DNA of 64,000 nt from Tipula vernalis (taxonomy: Eukaryota > Arthropoda > Insecta > Diptera > Tipulidae), in the NCBI GenBank assembly GCA_958295665.1, contig OY282558.1, positions 333,099,106 through 333,163,105 on the forward strand, read 5' to 3'. Made by a program: the position numbers and the translations under genes. Within the stretch, counting starts at the first letter, position 1, and the number at the start of each line of letters is the position of its first letter. This document shows, in pieces, positions 46,085-56,850 of the stretch. The notes beneath the pieces are model-generated. The model was not told where the DNA came from, did no database searches, and saw only the letters and a list, made by a program, of their open reading frames with translations.

Positions 46085-47400
46085 TCAAATTAGCTCGAGG
46101 ACCACAGGCGCCAAAGTTTCAGTAATACCACCAACAAATCCCGACAAGACCAATCCATCTACATTTAAATTGTTCGCGTCAAATCTACAATGATCGATAC
46201 ATACGGTTGTAAAAACCTCACACTCAACATATGTCTTCGTTGACCATTGACGTAGAAGTTAGCCTTGGCAAAAGTCGACCGATGTATTCTTGACGCTGAT
46301 TTTCTAGCACATTTCGGGTTATTAGTCGATGTTAAAAATAAGAAACTCATCCACCCTTACACAAAACTCGACGTCAAACAAAAACCAATTAAAATTCCTT
46401 CCCGAAATTCTGGAACCACTACACGAGTGCAAAACAATCACTCGCAAGTCAACCAATCTTAACACAGTGAAGCACAACGTAGCTCATTGTATCGAGAGAA
46501 CTGGTGAACCTTTCCACGCAAAGATACGTCGTTTCAATGCGAATAAAATAAAAACCGTCCAGGCCGAAATTGAACTTTTGACAGCACAGTGCAAAGCAAA
46601 ACCTGCAAATTGTCCTCAGTTGGCATATTCCACGCATCGAATACAGCAGTAGGATCAATATTGCAACATCAGACGCAAAAAGGTTGACCGAAACCCCTAT
46701 AGTACGTACGACAAGAAACTTTTAGCTGCTTATTCAGCTACCAAGCATTTTCAAAATTTTGTTGAAGGTCGAGAATTTATTCTTCACTGATCATAAACCA
46801 TTAACGTTCCATCTACGTTAAAATCTTGGAAAAGATTCACCAAGATAACATCGTCACTTAGAATTCATAGCGCAATATATAGCAGATGTTCATCATACAT
46901 CAGGGTAAAACAACGTTGTCGCAGATACTCTCTTGTGTATCGAACAAGTTCACACAGGAAACACAATCAACTGCGCACCAATCGCCGATGAACAAACGAA
47001 TGATTTAGAGCTCGTAAAATTAATGGAATCAAACGCGTCTTTAAAATTCAAAAAATTCTCAGTTTTTGGAACCAATAAAGAAATTTTATGCGATATTTCA
47101 ACGGGTACCCAATGTTCGTTTATTCCTAAGACATTTTGCCGACAAATTTCCGAAACATTCCACAATGTCTCTCATCCTGGTATCCGAGCCACAGTGAAAC
47201 AAATCAGAAAAAAAATCGTGTGGCCGGCAACGACCCAAAAAAAATATGCTTTTGGGCCAAACACTGTGTTCGCTGATAAAAGTATAAAATAACGAAGCAC
47301 GTCAAAAGTAACACTGAAACTTACGAACAGACCAGCAAACGGTTCGACGAAATTCAAACCGGTTTTTTAGAAATTCTCTTGGATTTTACAACCCTAGGGA
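46085..47400 (+). pseudogene. Ty3/gypsy pol remnant (protease, RT edge, RNase H, integrase N-terminus)
   Basis: The protease begins at about 46098, where one extra C breaks the D-T-G triplet. Its C-terminal part reads ILDADFLAHFGLLVDVKNKK (46280-46340). A reverse transcriptase edge follows (RTGEPFHAKIRRFNANKIKT, about 46498-46558). After a deletion comes RNase H (AAYSATKHFQNFVEGREFIL, about 46728-46788). The zinc-binding start of integrase (SHPGIRATVKQIRKKIVWP, about 47170-47226) runs out near 47290. Frames change at each junction and most of the reverse transcriptase is missing. It is a different gypsy lineage from the one at 33880-36365, with no envelope and no terminal repeats seen. Confidence 0.75.
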
Positions 47401-47565
47401 TACTTGAAGTGAAAATTACTAACATTTGTTGAATATCATATAAATTCAAGAAAACATTAAATTAAATTTTGCCAGTTTTGGCGTCCATCTCTCTTCTGGA
47501 AATTTTTAGAAAATTCTCTTGGTTTTGCAACCCCTATGATATTTCAAGTAGAGTGTATATTTTCG
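47367..47565. repeat. Short tandem duplication, ~140-bp spacing
   Basis: AGAAATTCTCTTGGATTTTA at 47369 returns at about 47507 as AGAAAATTCTCTTGGTTTTG. Both are followed by similar CAACCC and TTCAAGT/CTTGAAGT sequence. Confidence 0.5.
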
Positions 47566-48360
47566 GTCTTTTGTCGTTCTTTTTAGTTTTTTTGTTCCCA
47601 TCCTAAACATTAATTTTTTCATGTGAAAACATCTTTAGTGGGGGTAGGTCAAAAATTGCATGTACAGAAGCTAGGGTAAATCCGGTACGAGTGAAATTGC
47701 ATATTATAGACGAGAAAAACGAACACAAAATGCACCGAATTTGCTTACTTTATAATTCGAATAACAATTTTCGTCAGATTAAAATGGAAAGGCACAAAAA
47801 TTATGCATGTTTAATACAAGTGACTCAAAAAAAAAAAAACGAAATGGAAAATATTTGAAACAGATAGAAAGTACACGCATACTTTAAATATTAAATATTA
47901 TAATCTTACCGAGCTTTGAAAATGGCACACATACATTGATACATAATAAAAAAATAATTTTGAAATTGTTTAAACAGTAGGCTATGTTTAATATTGCTCG
48001 TGAGTCGTGCGCTGTTTCGAAGTTTGGTTAAGCGGGGTTTGTAGGAAACAAAAATTATAAAAATAGTAAACAGATTGGAACGACATTTTCTAGAGATGCG
48101 CGCAAGGAAGAAGCCGCAGGGAGACATACTACTGTCTTTCCAGCTGCTCAAAGTGAAAATAGCGTCTATGTCTAATAGAACCTCCATATTTCATTTAGTT
48201 CAATCTGATCAATTCAGCGATGACACTGATTGACCATTCACAAAAGTTTAAATAAGGAATCTTCAACAAGATTGCCATGTACGAGTAATGGTTTGGTCAC
48301 TTAAAAAAAAAAAACAGATGGAGAAAATAGTTATTTGTGTATCAAGAGCGCAAAGTGCCA

Positions 48361-48430
48361 GTTTGTCACGCGAGAAAGGAAATTGCTGGCCGACGGGACG
48401 GAGGCCAGCAACCTTTCGAGCGTGACAAAC
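48361..48430. repeat. GC-rich terminal hairpin, left
   Basis: GTTTGTCACGC with GGAAATTGCTGGCC pairs with GGCCAGCAACC and GCGTGACAAAC around a loop of about 11 nt. It is sharply GC-rich against the flanks. A related hairpin with the same TTGTCAC tip is at 48918-48953. Confidence 0.8.
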
Positions 48431-48686
48431 AACTTTGCGGACGTGTTTCACACTTTATTTTTCCTACAATCATTTTAAAAAATATAATAAAAAGATAATT
48501 TTGTAGTAAAATTTACTATACTGACAATACGATTTTATTTTAGGACCGACATTTTGTTCAATCGAGTAGTCAAAGATTTTTTTTATTTTTCATAAAGAAA
48601 AACAAAAATTTGGTTTGATGTTTTATACAAACATTAGTCTTTCTTAAAAATTGACAATTTATTGTTTGCAACAAAAAACTAAAAAA

Positions 48687-48815
48687 ATGGATTTAAGTGA
48701 CAGCGATCTCTCAAATACACCGCCGGATTTATCACCAGAACTCAATCAACGCGGCATCAACATACAAAACTGCACCAATTGTACCATTAATGTAAATTTC
48801 AATAATAATCAATAA
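48687..48815 (+). CDS. 42-codon ORF with Asn-rich, amyloid-like C-terminus
   Basis: ATG at 48687 is preceded by a run of A. It opens 42 codons and ends at TAA 48813-48815, which overlaps an AATAAA signal (48811-48816). The N-terminal half is acidic and serine/proline-rich (MDLSDSDLSNTPPDLSPE). The C-terminal half, RGINIQNCTNCTINVNFNNN, alternates isoleucine/valine with asparagine, cysteine and threonine, like short functional-amyloid (RHIM-like) motifs. It lies alone between two TTGTCAC hairpins. A splice-acceptor-like TTTTAG at about 48538-48543 lies upstream. I do not recognise the family, and it could be chance. Confidence 0.35.
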   Translation: MDLSDSDLSNTPPDLSPELNQRGINIQNCTNCTINVNFNNNQ

Positions 48816-48917
48816 AAATAATTACATCATAATTATGTGAAATTTCGCTTTTCAATACTCTTCTTTTACTCTTACTCTTCTTTTCATATGTTCAAATTTA
48901 GCATGCGGTTTCAAGTT

Positions 48918-48953
48918 TTGTCACACGTTTCTAAGAGAAACGTGTGACAACGT
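48918..48953. repeat. Hairpin with TTGTCACACG tip, right
   Basis: TTGTCACACGTTTCT is mirrored by AGAAACGTGTGACAA with a very short loop. The tip matches that of the hairpin at 48361-48430, suggesting both mark ends of one unit. Confidence 0.8.
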
Positions 48954-49729
48954 AATTTGTTTATTAACTGTCAAAAAAACAGACACTTTGGGCTTTGAAA
49001 ACAGAGAAAAAAAGCCTGCTTTTCACGGCGATTGTAGGAAAACATAATTTCAAAGTGTTTTTAATGAATACTTGATTATTTTCGTCAAAATATCCTCATA
49101 TGAAAAGAATTTATTCATTGACGATTTTGATGGTGACAAAATTATTTAAATGTGTGTAGTAATGTATCGATTTAGCGATATACCGAAAGTTGTGTCCAAA
49201 ATCGCAAAGGGTTGTGGTTGACCGGCATCAACTGATCGTACTTCAACATTTTTCTTTAGATTTCCAAAATAGTCCTTTTCAGCCTTAATTTTCAAATTTT
49301 ATAATTCCCTAAACTTCTTTCATTCTAAATTCATGCACCTGACTTCTACTCTACTATTTTAAAAATCTGTAAATTTAGAATATCCTATTGAATCTAAGGT
49401 TTCATGTCAGAATACAAATAGTTTTTCGAAACAACTGCATTTAAAAATTCAAATTTTGATGTAGTAAATTAACCTTAAGATGTTTACCAACTATAAGAAA
49501 TGTTGTTTTAATTTTTCAGAATAGCGCTTCACACGCTTAAAAATATGATCGGTATTTGAATATTCTTCAGATTCTAGACATTACAAAATATAGAAAATTC
49601 ACAAATACTTTCAACTTTAAACTTTATGGAACATTTTAAATTTTATGAAATTCTTACTATCCCATTTTCATAAAAATTGAGAAATACTTGAGAAAAATTT
49701 TGTCTCTTCATTTTTTTCACGGAAACAGA
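48954..49729. other. No gene recognised
   Basis: The 13-mer GATTGTAGGAAAA at about 49030 is the inverse of TTTTCCTACAATC at about 48457, so the hairpin-flanked unit may extend a little further. The rest is AT-rich. Confidence 0.4.
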
Positions 49730-50330
49730 ATCGACCCCCTGGGTCCTACTGTCCTTTTCAAATAATAATAATTGAACCCCGATTCATCCAGGAAAATAAT
49801 TTGTTCCTGTTTTATTGGAGCATTTTCTGAATAATTCACTGCATACACCTTCCTTAAATCGATGGTGCGAGTACAGTTTAATCGATCCACTTAAATTTGA
49901 GCAATTTTTAGGGTTATTTTTAAGGTTTTTAGCACGTTCGCTTTGGTTGTCGTACTCAAATAAACGTTGTATGATTCGATACTGTTTGTTTTAATATTTT
50001 TTAAAATAATCGCAGGATTTTGTTCGACAATTTCTTTAATTCTTAATCAAATTTGAGGAGTTATTTTTGTTTTCCGCTGTCCGCTACATTTGTTTTTTCT
50101 TTTTTTTTTCAATAATATCTTCGCCGTCTTTAATTAATCTCTGAATTATTTACTGTATGTGCAGTACTTGTTTTAATGCCTGCAATTGCAGCTGCTTCAA
50201 CAATACCTTTCCCATCCTCATATAATTTAATTAAATTTTTTTTGATTCCATAGTTACCCTTTTGTATGTGATGGCTCTTGGTCGCATTGGTCTGGTTGGT
50301 CGCGTTGGTTCTCTTATATCCGAATATGTT
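49730..50330 (-). pseudogene. IS630/Tc1-like transposase remnant, N-terminal two thirds
   Basis: The minus strand reads a helix-turn-helix start (KNLIKLYEDGKGIVEAAAIA, about 50170-50240, then GIKTSTAHTV). A linker follows with KKITPEIR-like residues broken by frameshifts (about 50020-50110), then IVEQNPAIILKNI. The first catalytic block is FLDESGF at about 49780-49810. This is the layout of DDE_3/IS630-type transposases. The second and third catalytic motifs are missing. Stops and slips occur mainly in A-rich runs. Confidence 0.65.
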
Positions 50331-50755
50331 GGATCGTCAGAGCTTGAATCAAAAATGCTGTTTGTTGAGATACTTGAAACTGGTTGCGGTGGTTATGTAA
50401 TTCATTTTTTTTTTTTGTAAGGAGTGGTTAAAATTGTGCTTAGGATTTGCTTATCTTTAATATGTTTGCACAACCGCAGACACACAGCAGTACTTTTTTT
50501 TTATTTTGATTGGAAAGAAAGACGGAAAGGAAATTTTTATGAGCACTTAATAATACAAACATACACACACATACTCACACACACCTACAACATTACATCC
50601 AATCGTGATATTAATTCTTGTCACCACCGAAAATCGAACCCGCGATAATATTTACTTTAAAAATAGCCTAGTTTCAATCCGGCTTTTCATATTCCATAAC
50701 TTTATCTAAAAAACGTTTTAGAATCGCCTTTCTACTCGAGAATTTCATCTTAATT

Positions 50756-50850
50756 GGTTTTGTAGTATCATTCCAGTATTTCATATTCCAGAATTGTGTT
50801 TAAGAAACACAATTCTGGAATATGAAATACTGGAATGATACTACAAAACC
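50756..50850. repeat. Perfect 95-bp palindrome (46-bp arms, 3-nt loop)
   Basis: The left arm 50756-50801, beginning GGTTTTGTAGTATCATTCCA, pairs base for base with 50805-50850 around the loop AAG. No mismatch is seen. The sequence is unrelated to recognised elements nearby. Confidence 0.92.
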
Positions 50851-52425
50851 AGAGATAATCAGCTGCTCCCCATTTTGAATGTGATGTTAAATAATTTTGT
50901 AATTGCACGTGTCTTTGAGGTTTTGAATATGGGAAAATGATGAATCCAAAAAAATACTAAAAAGCTAATCACAGGAATAGAATACGAAATTATTAGCACA
51001 TGGCCAAGTACACTATCAAGATGAACTCTATCACTTACGGGAAAATGGGCAAGATTTTTTTGAGTTTAAAATATTTCTTCAACAATTTGAAATTTTATTT
51101 ATATCTACTGACCTATATTTTGACACAAGTTTTTGTTATCGTCAAATCAATTTAGTCAACGCGTGTACATATACGTGAAAGTTTATATGTTATATCACGT
51201 AGAGTTATCGAACAAATTTTTTTAAGCCTTCCATTTCCAACTCCTCGAGAATAATTCTTATAGCAAAATTGAACTAGGTAGACAGCAAAAAAACCGGTAA
51301 ATGAATTAATTAAATTGATGGAATAAAGAAATTTTGAATTAAATTAATTCTTTAAAATATTAAACACGTTATTCTTTTTTAGATTTATTTAGATTAAACT
51401 GAAAAAAGAATTGTTTAATAAATAAAATTTCAAATATTTATGTTAACCCTAGAAACGATTCTAATTAACTCTTTTTTGTATATAATTGAAGTCAAATTCA
51501 AAAATATATCTTTAAACGAATTGGTTTTATCCTTAATTAATATTAAAATATCAATATTTAAATGTCGAATTTATAGCCGCTGAAATACTCACATAAACCT
51601 TTTTAATAATGAAACCGAAACGTTCAAGGAGTAACAATAAAGTTAATTCTTTTACGCAATAAAACTATCTCCAAAAAGGAATCAAATAACTAAACCTTTA
51701 GTAATTTTTTTTACTTTAGCATGTTAATGCGAGTAGCTATTGTTCTAAAATATTGAAGGAGTGAAGCTACGGAAATTGGAAATTTGTATCTAAAAAAATA
51801 AACAATTTGAATTGAATTCAAATAATAGATTATTAATAAATAATAATAAAGTAATTTAATAATAAAATAATTGTGACATTTATTAAGTGGTGAAACTGTA
51901 AAAAATTTTGTTGGTGATTTAAACAAAATAGTGAATATTTGATACCAAAATGAACGAAAATTCATATTTCAACTTGTTTTTTAAACAAGATGGAGAGATT
52001 TGGAATATATAAAGCGTAGTAATGCGGTCGTGGGTCCACTTTTGAAAACTAACAGTGACGTGTGTTGCTAGTTTTGTGTTATGTGCTGCATTTTATATAC
52101 ATATGTGTTCATACCCTCTATGATAAAACTTATCGTGCGATCCGCAAAACTATATCACTGCTCGAAAAGCAATTAAACTCAGGCTTATACCAATTGTAAA
52201 AAAATCCAAAAAGGACAAAAAACAAATTTTTTTAAAAATCCAAAAGGGACAAAATTCTAAAAATTCTAAAAAATATATAAATTTTATAATTTTTTTAAGG
52301 AAGTTTGGATTTTGTCGGTTTTGGATTTTAGAAGTTTGGATTTTAATTTTTGGGATTCCGATATATGTGTACATCCAATTAGAGTTTATGTGGGTGGAAT
52401 ATCCAGTGATTTGGCAATTCAAGCT
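50851..52425. other. AT-rich, no gene seen
   Basis: No coding or RNA feature is supported. 52190-52360 contains loosely inverted AAAATCCAAAA and TTTTGGATTTT motifs. Confidence 0.45.
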
Positions 52426-52570
52426 TTAAACTGATTCATTCAGATTGCATCTTAACATATTAAGATATTTAGAATTATTCGTATTTCCTTCTATAAATGC
52501 TAAATTCCCCACCCAGACCACGATACACACTCCAAACCGTTGCACTTCCTCGGCCGTATAAAATTTCCAA
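52426..52570 (-). pseudogene. Tc1/Tc3-like transposase fragment, minus strand
   Basis: The frame ending at 52426 reads VWVGNLAFIEGNTNNSKYLN and RCNLNESV. This is the stretch between the first and second catalytic motifs of Tc1-type transposases. It is about 45 codons long and isolated. It forms an imperfect inverted pair with the plus-strand fragment next to it. Confidence 0.6.
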
Positions 52571-52589
52571 TACATGTGTAATCTAAATT

Positions 52590-52740
52590 TTATACAGTGG
52601 GGAAAGTGAAATGGTTTGGGGTGTGAGTGGTGGTATGGTGTGAGGAATTTAGTCTTCATACCTGGAAATCTGGATAAAAATAAATATCTTACATTTTAAG
52701 ATGCAATCATAATGGGTCTATTCAAAACCTTGAGATGTCA
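52590..52740 (+). pseudogene. Tc1/Tc3-like transposase fragment, plus strand
   Basis: Beginning near GGTTTGGGGTGTGAGTGG (MVWG-type block) and continuing as NLVFIPGNLDKNKYLTF, this is the same transposase region as in the adjacent minus-strand fragment, oriented the other way. Together they make an imperfect stem of about 50 bp across 52499-52655. Confidence 0.6.
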
Positions 52741-53379
52741 ACTTACTGGATAGTAAAGTCTGATATTGCAAGCGTAATTTTCGAGATAGGATAGTGTTAC
52801 CGACCGTCACAGTATGAAAAATGTTGTTCTTCTTGTATATTGTATTAATATTTTTAATCGACAAAGATTCCTAGTAAAATAATTATTGAATATATTACTT
52901 AGGATTTTAAAGAGTATCTAAATACAACAAAATCGGGGACATTATTTAATTGAAGAAATTACCAACTCAAAAACTCTTCGGGAAAAATCAAGAAAGACGG
53001 TCATCGATTATATAGGGTCTTACACTGATGTGAATTTTGGGCTTTGCCCCATACGTGATGAAAAACGTACAGTTCACTGCGAACCAGGAACGATTATTTA
53101 GAAAATATTGTAAGTCAAATTTATTGGCAGTGCACAGGGCTGTTTAGCCCACCCTGTATAAAAAGGAAGAAAAAAAAGTCAAACTTATTTCTTTAAATTA
53201 TATTACAAGTTTTAATTAAATTTTTTTTATTGTTTTCTAGGACCTTCTTTTCGATATAATTAATAAACTAAGAAGAAAAACTAAGAAAAGAAGCCACACA
53301 GAAATCTGCTGGTTTAAGTAACGCTAAATTGCCGGAGCAAATCGAAGCAGTGAAACAGAAATTGTTAATTGTATTTGAT
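52741..53379. other. No clear gene; possible upstream part of the next pseudogene
   Basis: 53225-53380 has a splice-acceptor-like TTTTCTAG and a lysine-rich frame but no recognisable domain. CCACCCTGTATA near 53149 is a sequence type often found at insect transposon tips. Confidence 0.35.
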
Positions 53380-54437
53380 ACCAGAAGAGCCACCATTCAA
53401 ACGAAAGACAGCAATGCAAATCTGTTCGCTGATTTTCCTTATTTTTTTGGTGCTCCCCAGCTGGCAAATTCCATACAGTTGCAGCTGTATTAAGACGATT
53501 TCGAACTGTGCAGTCATTTAGGTCAAGTTGGTGCAATTTACTTTACTATCAGAAACTTACCTGTAGATTTTTATTCATTGACCAATAACATGTTTTTAGT
53601 GGCATTATTTAAAACTAATTATATAAAGCAGAATCTGTCGTATGAAATATTTCTTAAACCAATAATAGAAGAAATAAAAATTCTCGAAAATGAGGATATT
53701 TAAATTAAAGGAAATAAACAAATGTTTGGTACTTTAGTATCATTATCACACGACAATTTAGCAGTTAATCGTTTACTAGGGTTTGTTAGTTCATTTAGGA
53801 GCTCTCATTTCTGTAGATTTTGCTTAGCGTCCCGAAAAGAAACAGAAACAATGACCTTTAAATGACGTAAGTCAAAGTGAAAGTAAAAATTATTCCATTT
53901 TGTTCGATTTAAAATATTTTGATGTTTTTGAAAATAGCATTATGCATGATTTCCTTAAAGGTATAGGTCCCTTTTTTATGAAGCAAATGTTTAATTTTAT
54001 GATCACAAGCAAGTTTATATCTTTAAATCCGTTTAATGATAGAATAAAATAAAAACATAGAATAACTTAAAAAGATAAAGCCAACTTCTATTTAATCTAA
54101 ATACTTTAAATTTATCAGCATCACAAAGTTGGTGTTTATTAATACACATTCCGTTTATTTTTGCTAATTTTGAAAACATTCCGTCATTAAAAATAAAATG
54201 GGAAGCACTAGGAAAGCTTTTAAAGATAAAGAATTTAGTTTTCAAAATTCATTTTTTAAACAAATTGCCCAATGTACTAAACATTTCCAGAACATTTTGC
54301 ATACTCTAGCTTTTAAACACCAAAGACATATGGCGTTAATATGGCAAGATAATATTTTAGAGCATACTATCAAATTTGGAAAATGCATTGGACATTTTAA
54401 TAGAAATGATAACATAGTTAAAATATATGGATTAGAC
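53380..54437 (+). pseudogene. Repeat-encoded protein of unnamed family
   Basis: Pieces in shifting frames resemble one long protein that is multicopy in many insect and cnidarian genomes and is probably transposon-encoded. They are GQVGAIYFTIRNLPVDFYSL (about 53520-53580), SLSHDNLAVNRLLGFVSSFR (about 53745-53805) with SHFCRFCLASRKE, IMHDFLKGIGPFFMKQMF (about 53940-53995), and FFKQIAQCTKHFQNILHTLA (about 54255-54315). I know the pattern but cannot name the family or its enzyme class. Stops and a missing middle section show it is dead. Its 3' part is interrupted at 54437 by a foldback-like element. Confidence 0.55.
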
Positions 54438-55258
54438 GGGTTCCGGTCAATTGATCGTAAACTATTGGTCGTGCTACAATTGAACGTGAACAAAATCGAT
54501 CGTGTTACAATTGATCGTGGAAACAATTGATCATGGCTACAATTGATCGTATAAACAATTGATCGTATGGACAATTGATCGTGGATCCATGATCAATTCC
54601 ACGTATTTATTTTGCGTAAAATATTTTTTTTTTTTTTTTCATTTTGTTACTCCCGCTCCTATAGAGTTGCAAATTCCCATAAACCTTAAATTATTTTCTA
54701 AAACCCATCGAAGGGTTAAGGAGAGGGGAGGAGCGCAGCGACCTTTCGCGTGCCCGTAAGAATTACGCAAGCCGTTACCCTCTACAATTCTAAGTTAAAT
54801 TAGTCGATGACATTTCTTTTTTTCCGAGCGTAATTAAAATTGTAAATATTTTTACAAAAAGTGGAATAAAATTCGGAAAAAATTTGTTTACATTACTCGT
54901 ATATATACATATTGTATGTATAAACAGTCATTTGCGTATATATATTGTATATATATATAGCCTTATCCATAAAAATATACAGAAAGATTGGCTATGTAGG
55001 CCCTACACAATACGAAATGAATAAAAACACAAAATATTTTTCCGGAACAAATGGATTAAGAAACTTGTTTGGGAACAAATAACTAATGCAATTCACTTCA
55101 ATTACTTATTTAAATTCAATTACTGTTGCACGATCAATTGTCCATACGATCAACTGATCCACGATCAATTGTTCATACGATCAATTATATTCACGATCAA
55201 TTGTTTCCACGGTCAATTGTTGTACGATCAATTGTTTACGGTCAATTGACAGTAAATC
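54438..55258. mobile_element. Foldback/MULE-like element with CAATTGATCGT repeats and 9-bp duplication
   Basis: Both ends consist of tandem, slightly varied units containing ACAATTGATCGT (54445-54600), inverted at about 55130-55255. GGATTAGAC flanks the element exactly on both sides (54429-54437 and 55259-55267). The interior has a T run and no gene. A 9-bp duplication with internally repetitive inverted ends fits Foldback or Mutator-like elements. Confidence 0.82.
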
Positions 55259-55851
55259 GGATTAGACTATGATATAAATATAATAAAATATTACGAATGT
55301 GGTTATCATTATCTACCAAAATTTTTTGTAGTATCTTTTATTTAATCTTATAAATTTGTATATGCGTATCCGCTCTATTTTGAGCTTAGGCTCATTATAA
55401 TAGAGCGGGCAGCAATAGGTGGTTAACATAATCAAACAAACATAATCTCATATAATACTTCTAGAAAATTAGATAGACGAGACATTAAATTTACAATGCA
55501 CCATACCATCCAGAAAACTACATGCCTTTTATTTTCTTCCAAGAGTTGTTTCTATATACTCCTTATTTTATTCGGTTGGGCAGCACCAATCATTGGATTC
55601 AAGTATGTCCCGAGGTTGTAGCATTTCGCCATTTAAAAAAAATTAAAAAATTTCAGAAAAATTATAAAAAAAAATGTACAACCGACTGACTCGAAAGTAA
55701 AAGCCATTATTAAATAATGTTCCAACTATCAATTGCATTGAAAAGATGGCAATAATCAATGAGGAATTTAATTCTTTTCACAATAATTACAAAGTTTCGA
55801 GTAAAAATATAAAATGTGGTATAACACCTTCAAAATAAAATGACTTATTGT

Positions 55852-56850
55852 GCGATTTCCAGAAATCCCACCTTTTATTAGCATTCGAATTAAAATACAG
55901 CGTATTTTATATTCTGGCCAAGATTCACATTTGTGTATATCACACTTTAGGCAGAATCGGCCGTAGAACTTCCACAATTGATCAAAATCGTTGTTTTTCG
56001 AATAGGTTGTATGGGCGATTTCCAGAAATCCCATCTTTTATTAACATTCGAATTAAAATAAAGTGTAGTTAATATTCTGGGTAAGATTCACATTTATGCA
56101 TATCACACTTTAGCCAGAATCGGCCATAGAACTTCCACAATTGATCAAAATCGTTGTTTTTCGAATAGGTTGTATGGGCGATTTCCAGAAATTCAACATT
56201 CGAATTAAAACAAAGCATATTTTATATTCTGGCCAAGATTCACATTTGTGCATATCACACTTTAGCCAGAACCGGCCATCGAACTTCCATAATTGATCAA
56301 AATCGTGGTTCTTCGAATAGGTTATATGGGCGATTTCCAGAAATCACACTTTTTATTGACATTCGAATTAAAACAAGTTGCAGTTAGTATTCTGGCTAAG
56401 ATTCACAATTGATCAAAATCGTGGTTCTTCGAATAGGTTATATGGGCGATTTCCAGAAATCACACTTTTTATTGACATTCGAATTAAAACAAGTTGCAGT
56501 TAGTATTCTGGCTAAGATTCACAATTGATCAAAATCGTGGTTATTCGAATAGGTTGTGTGGGCGATTTCCAGAAATCCCACCTTTTATTAACATTCGAAT
56601 TAAAACAAAGCGTATTTTATATTCTGGTCAAGATTCACATTTGTGCATATCACACTTTAGCCAGAACCGGCCATAGAACTTCCACAATTGATCAAAATCG
56701 TGGTTTTTCGAATAAGTTACTCGTATATGGGTGATTTCCAGAAATCCCACCTTTTATTAACATTCTGAATTAGAACAAAGTATAGTTAATATTCTGGCTA
56801 AGATTCACATTTGTGCATATCGCACTTTAGCCAGAATCGGCCTTTAAAAG
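55852..56850. repeat. Satellite array, ~163-bp units with 116-bp variants
   Basis: The marker GCGATTTCCAGAAAT recurs at 55852, 56015, 56178, 56330, 56446, 56562 and (one change) 56731. Spacing is 163, 163, 152, 116, 116 and 169. Units include AGCCAGAATCGGCC and ATTGATCAAAATCG. Short open frames through the array are by-products. Confidence 0.85.

Noticed and set aside
47906..48187. 93-codon minus-strand frame
   Set aside because: No family resemblance, and it overlaps a dispersed repeat shared with about 5.96-6.06 kb.
50560..50690. Second SINE, from GGGTTCGATTTTCGG on the minus strand near 50625
   Set aside because: It resembles a B box but no A box lies at the right distance and no SINE body is recognisable.
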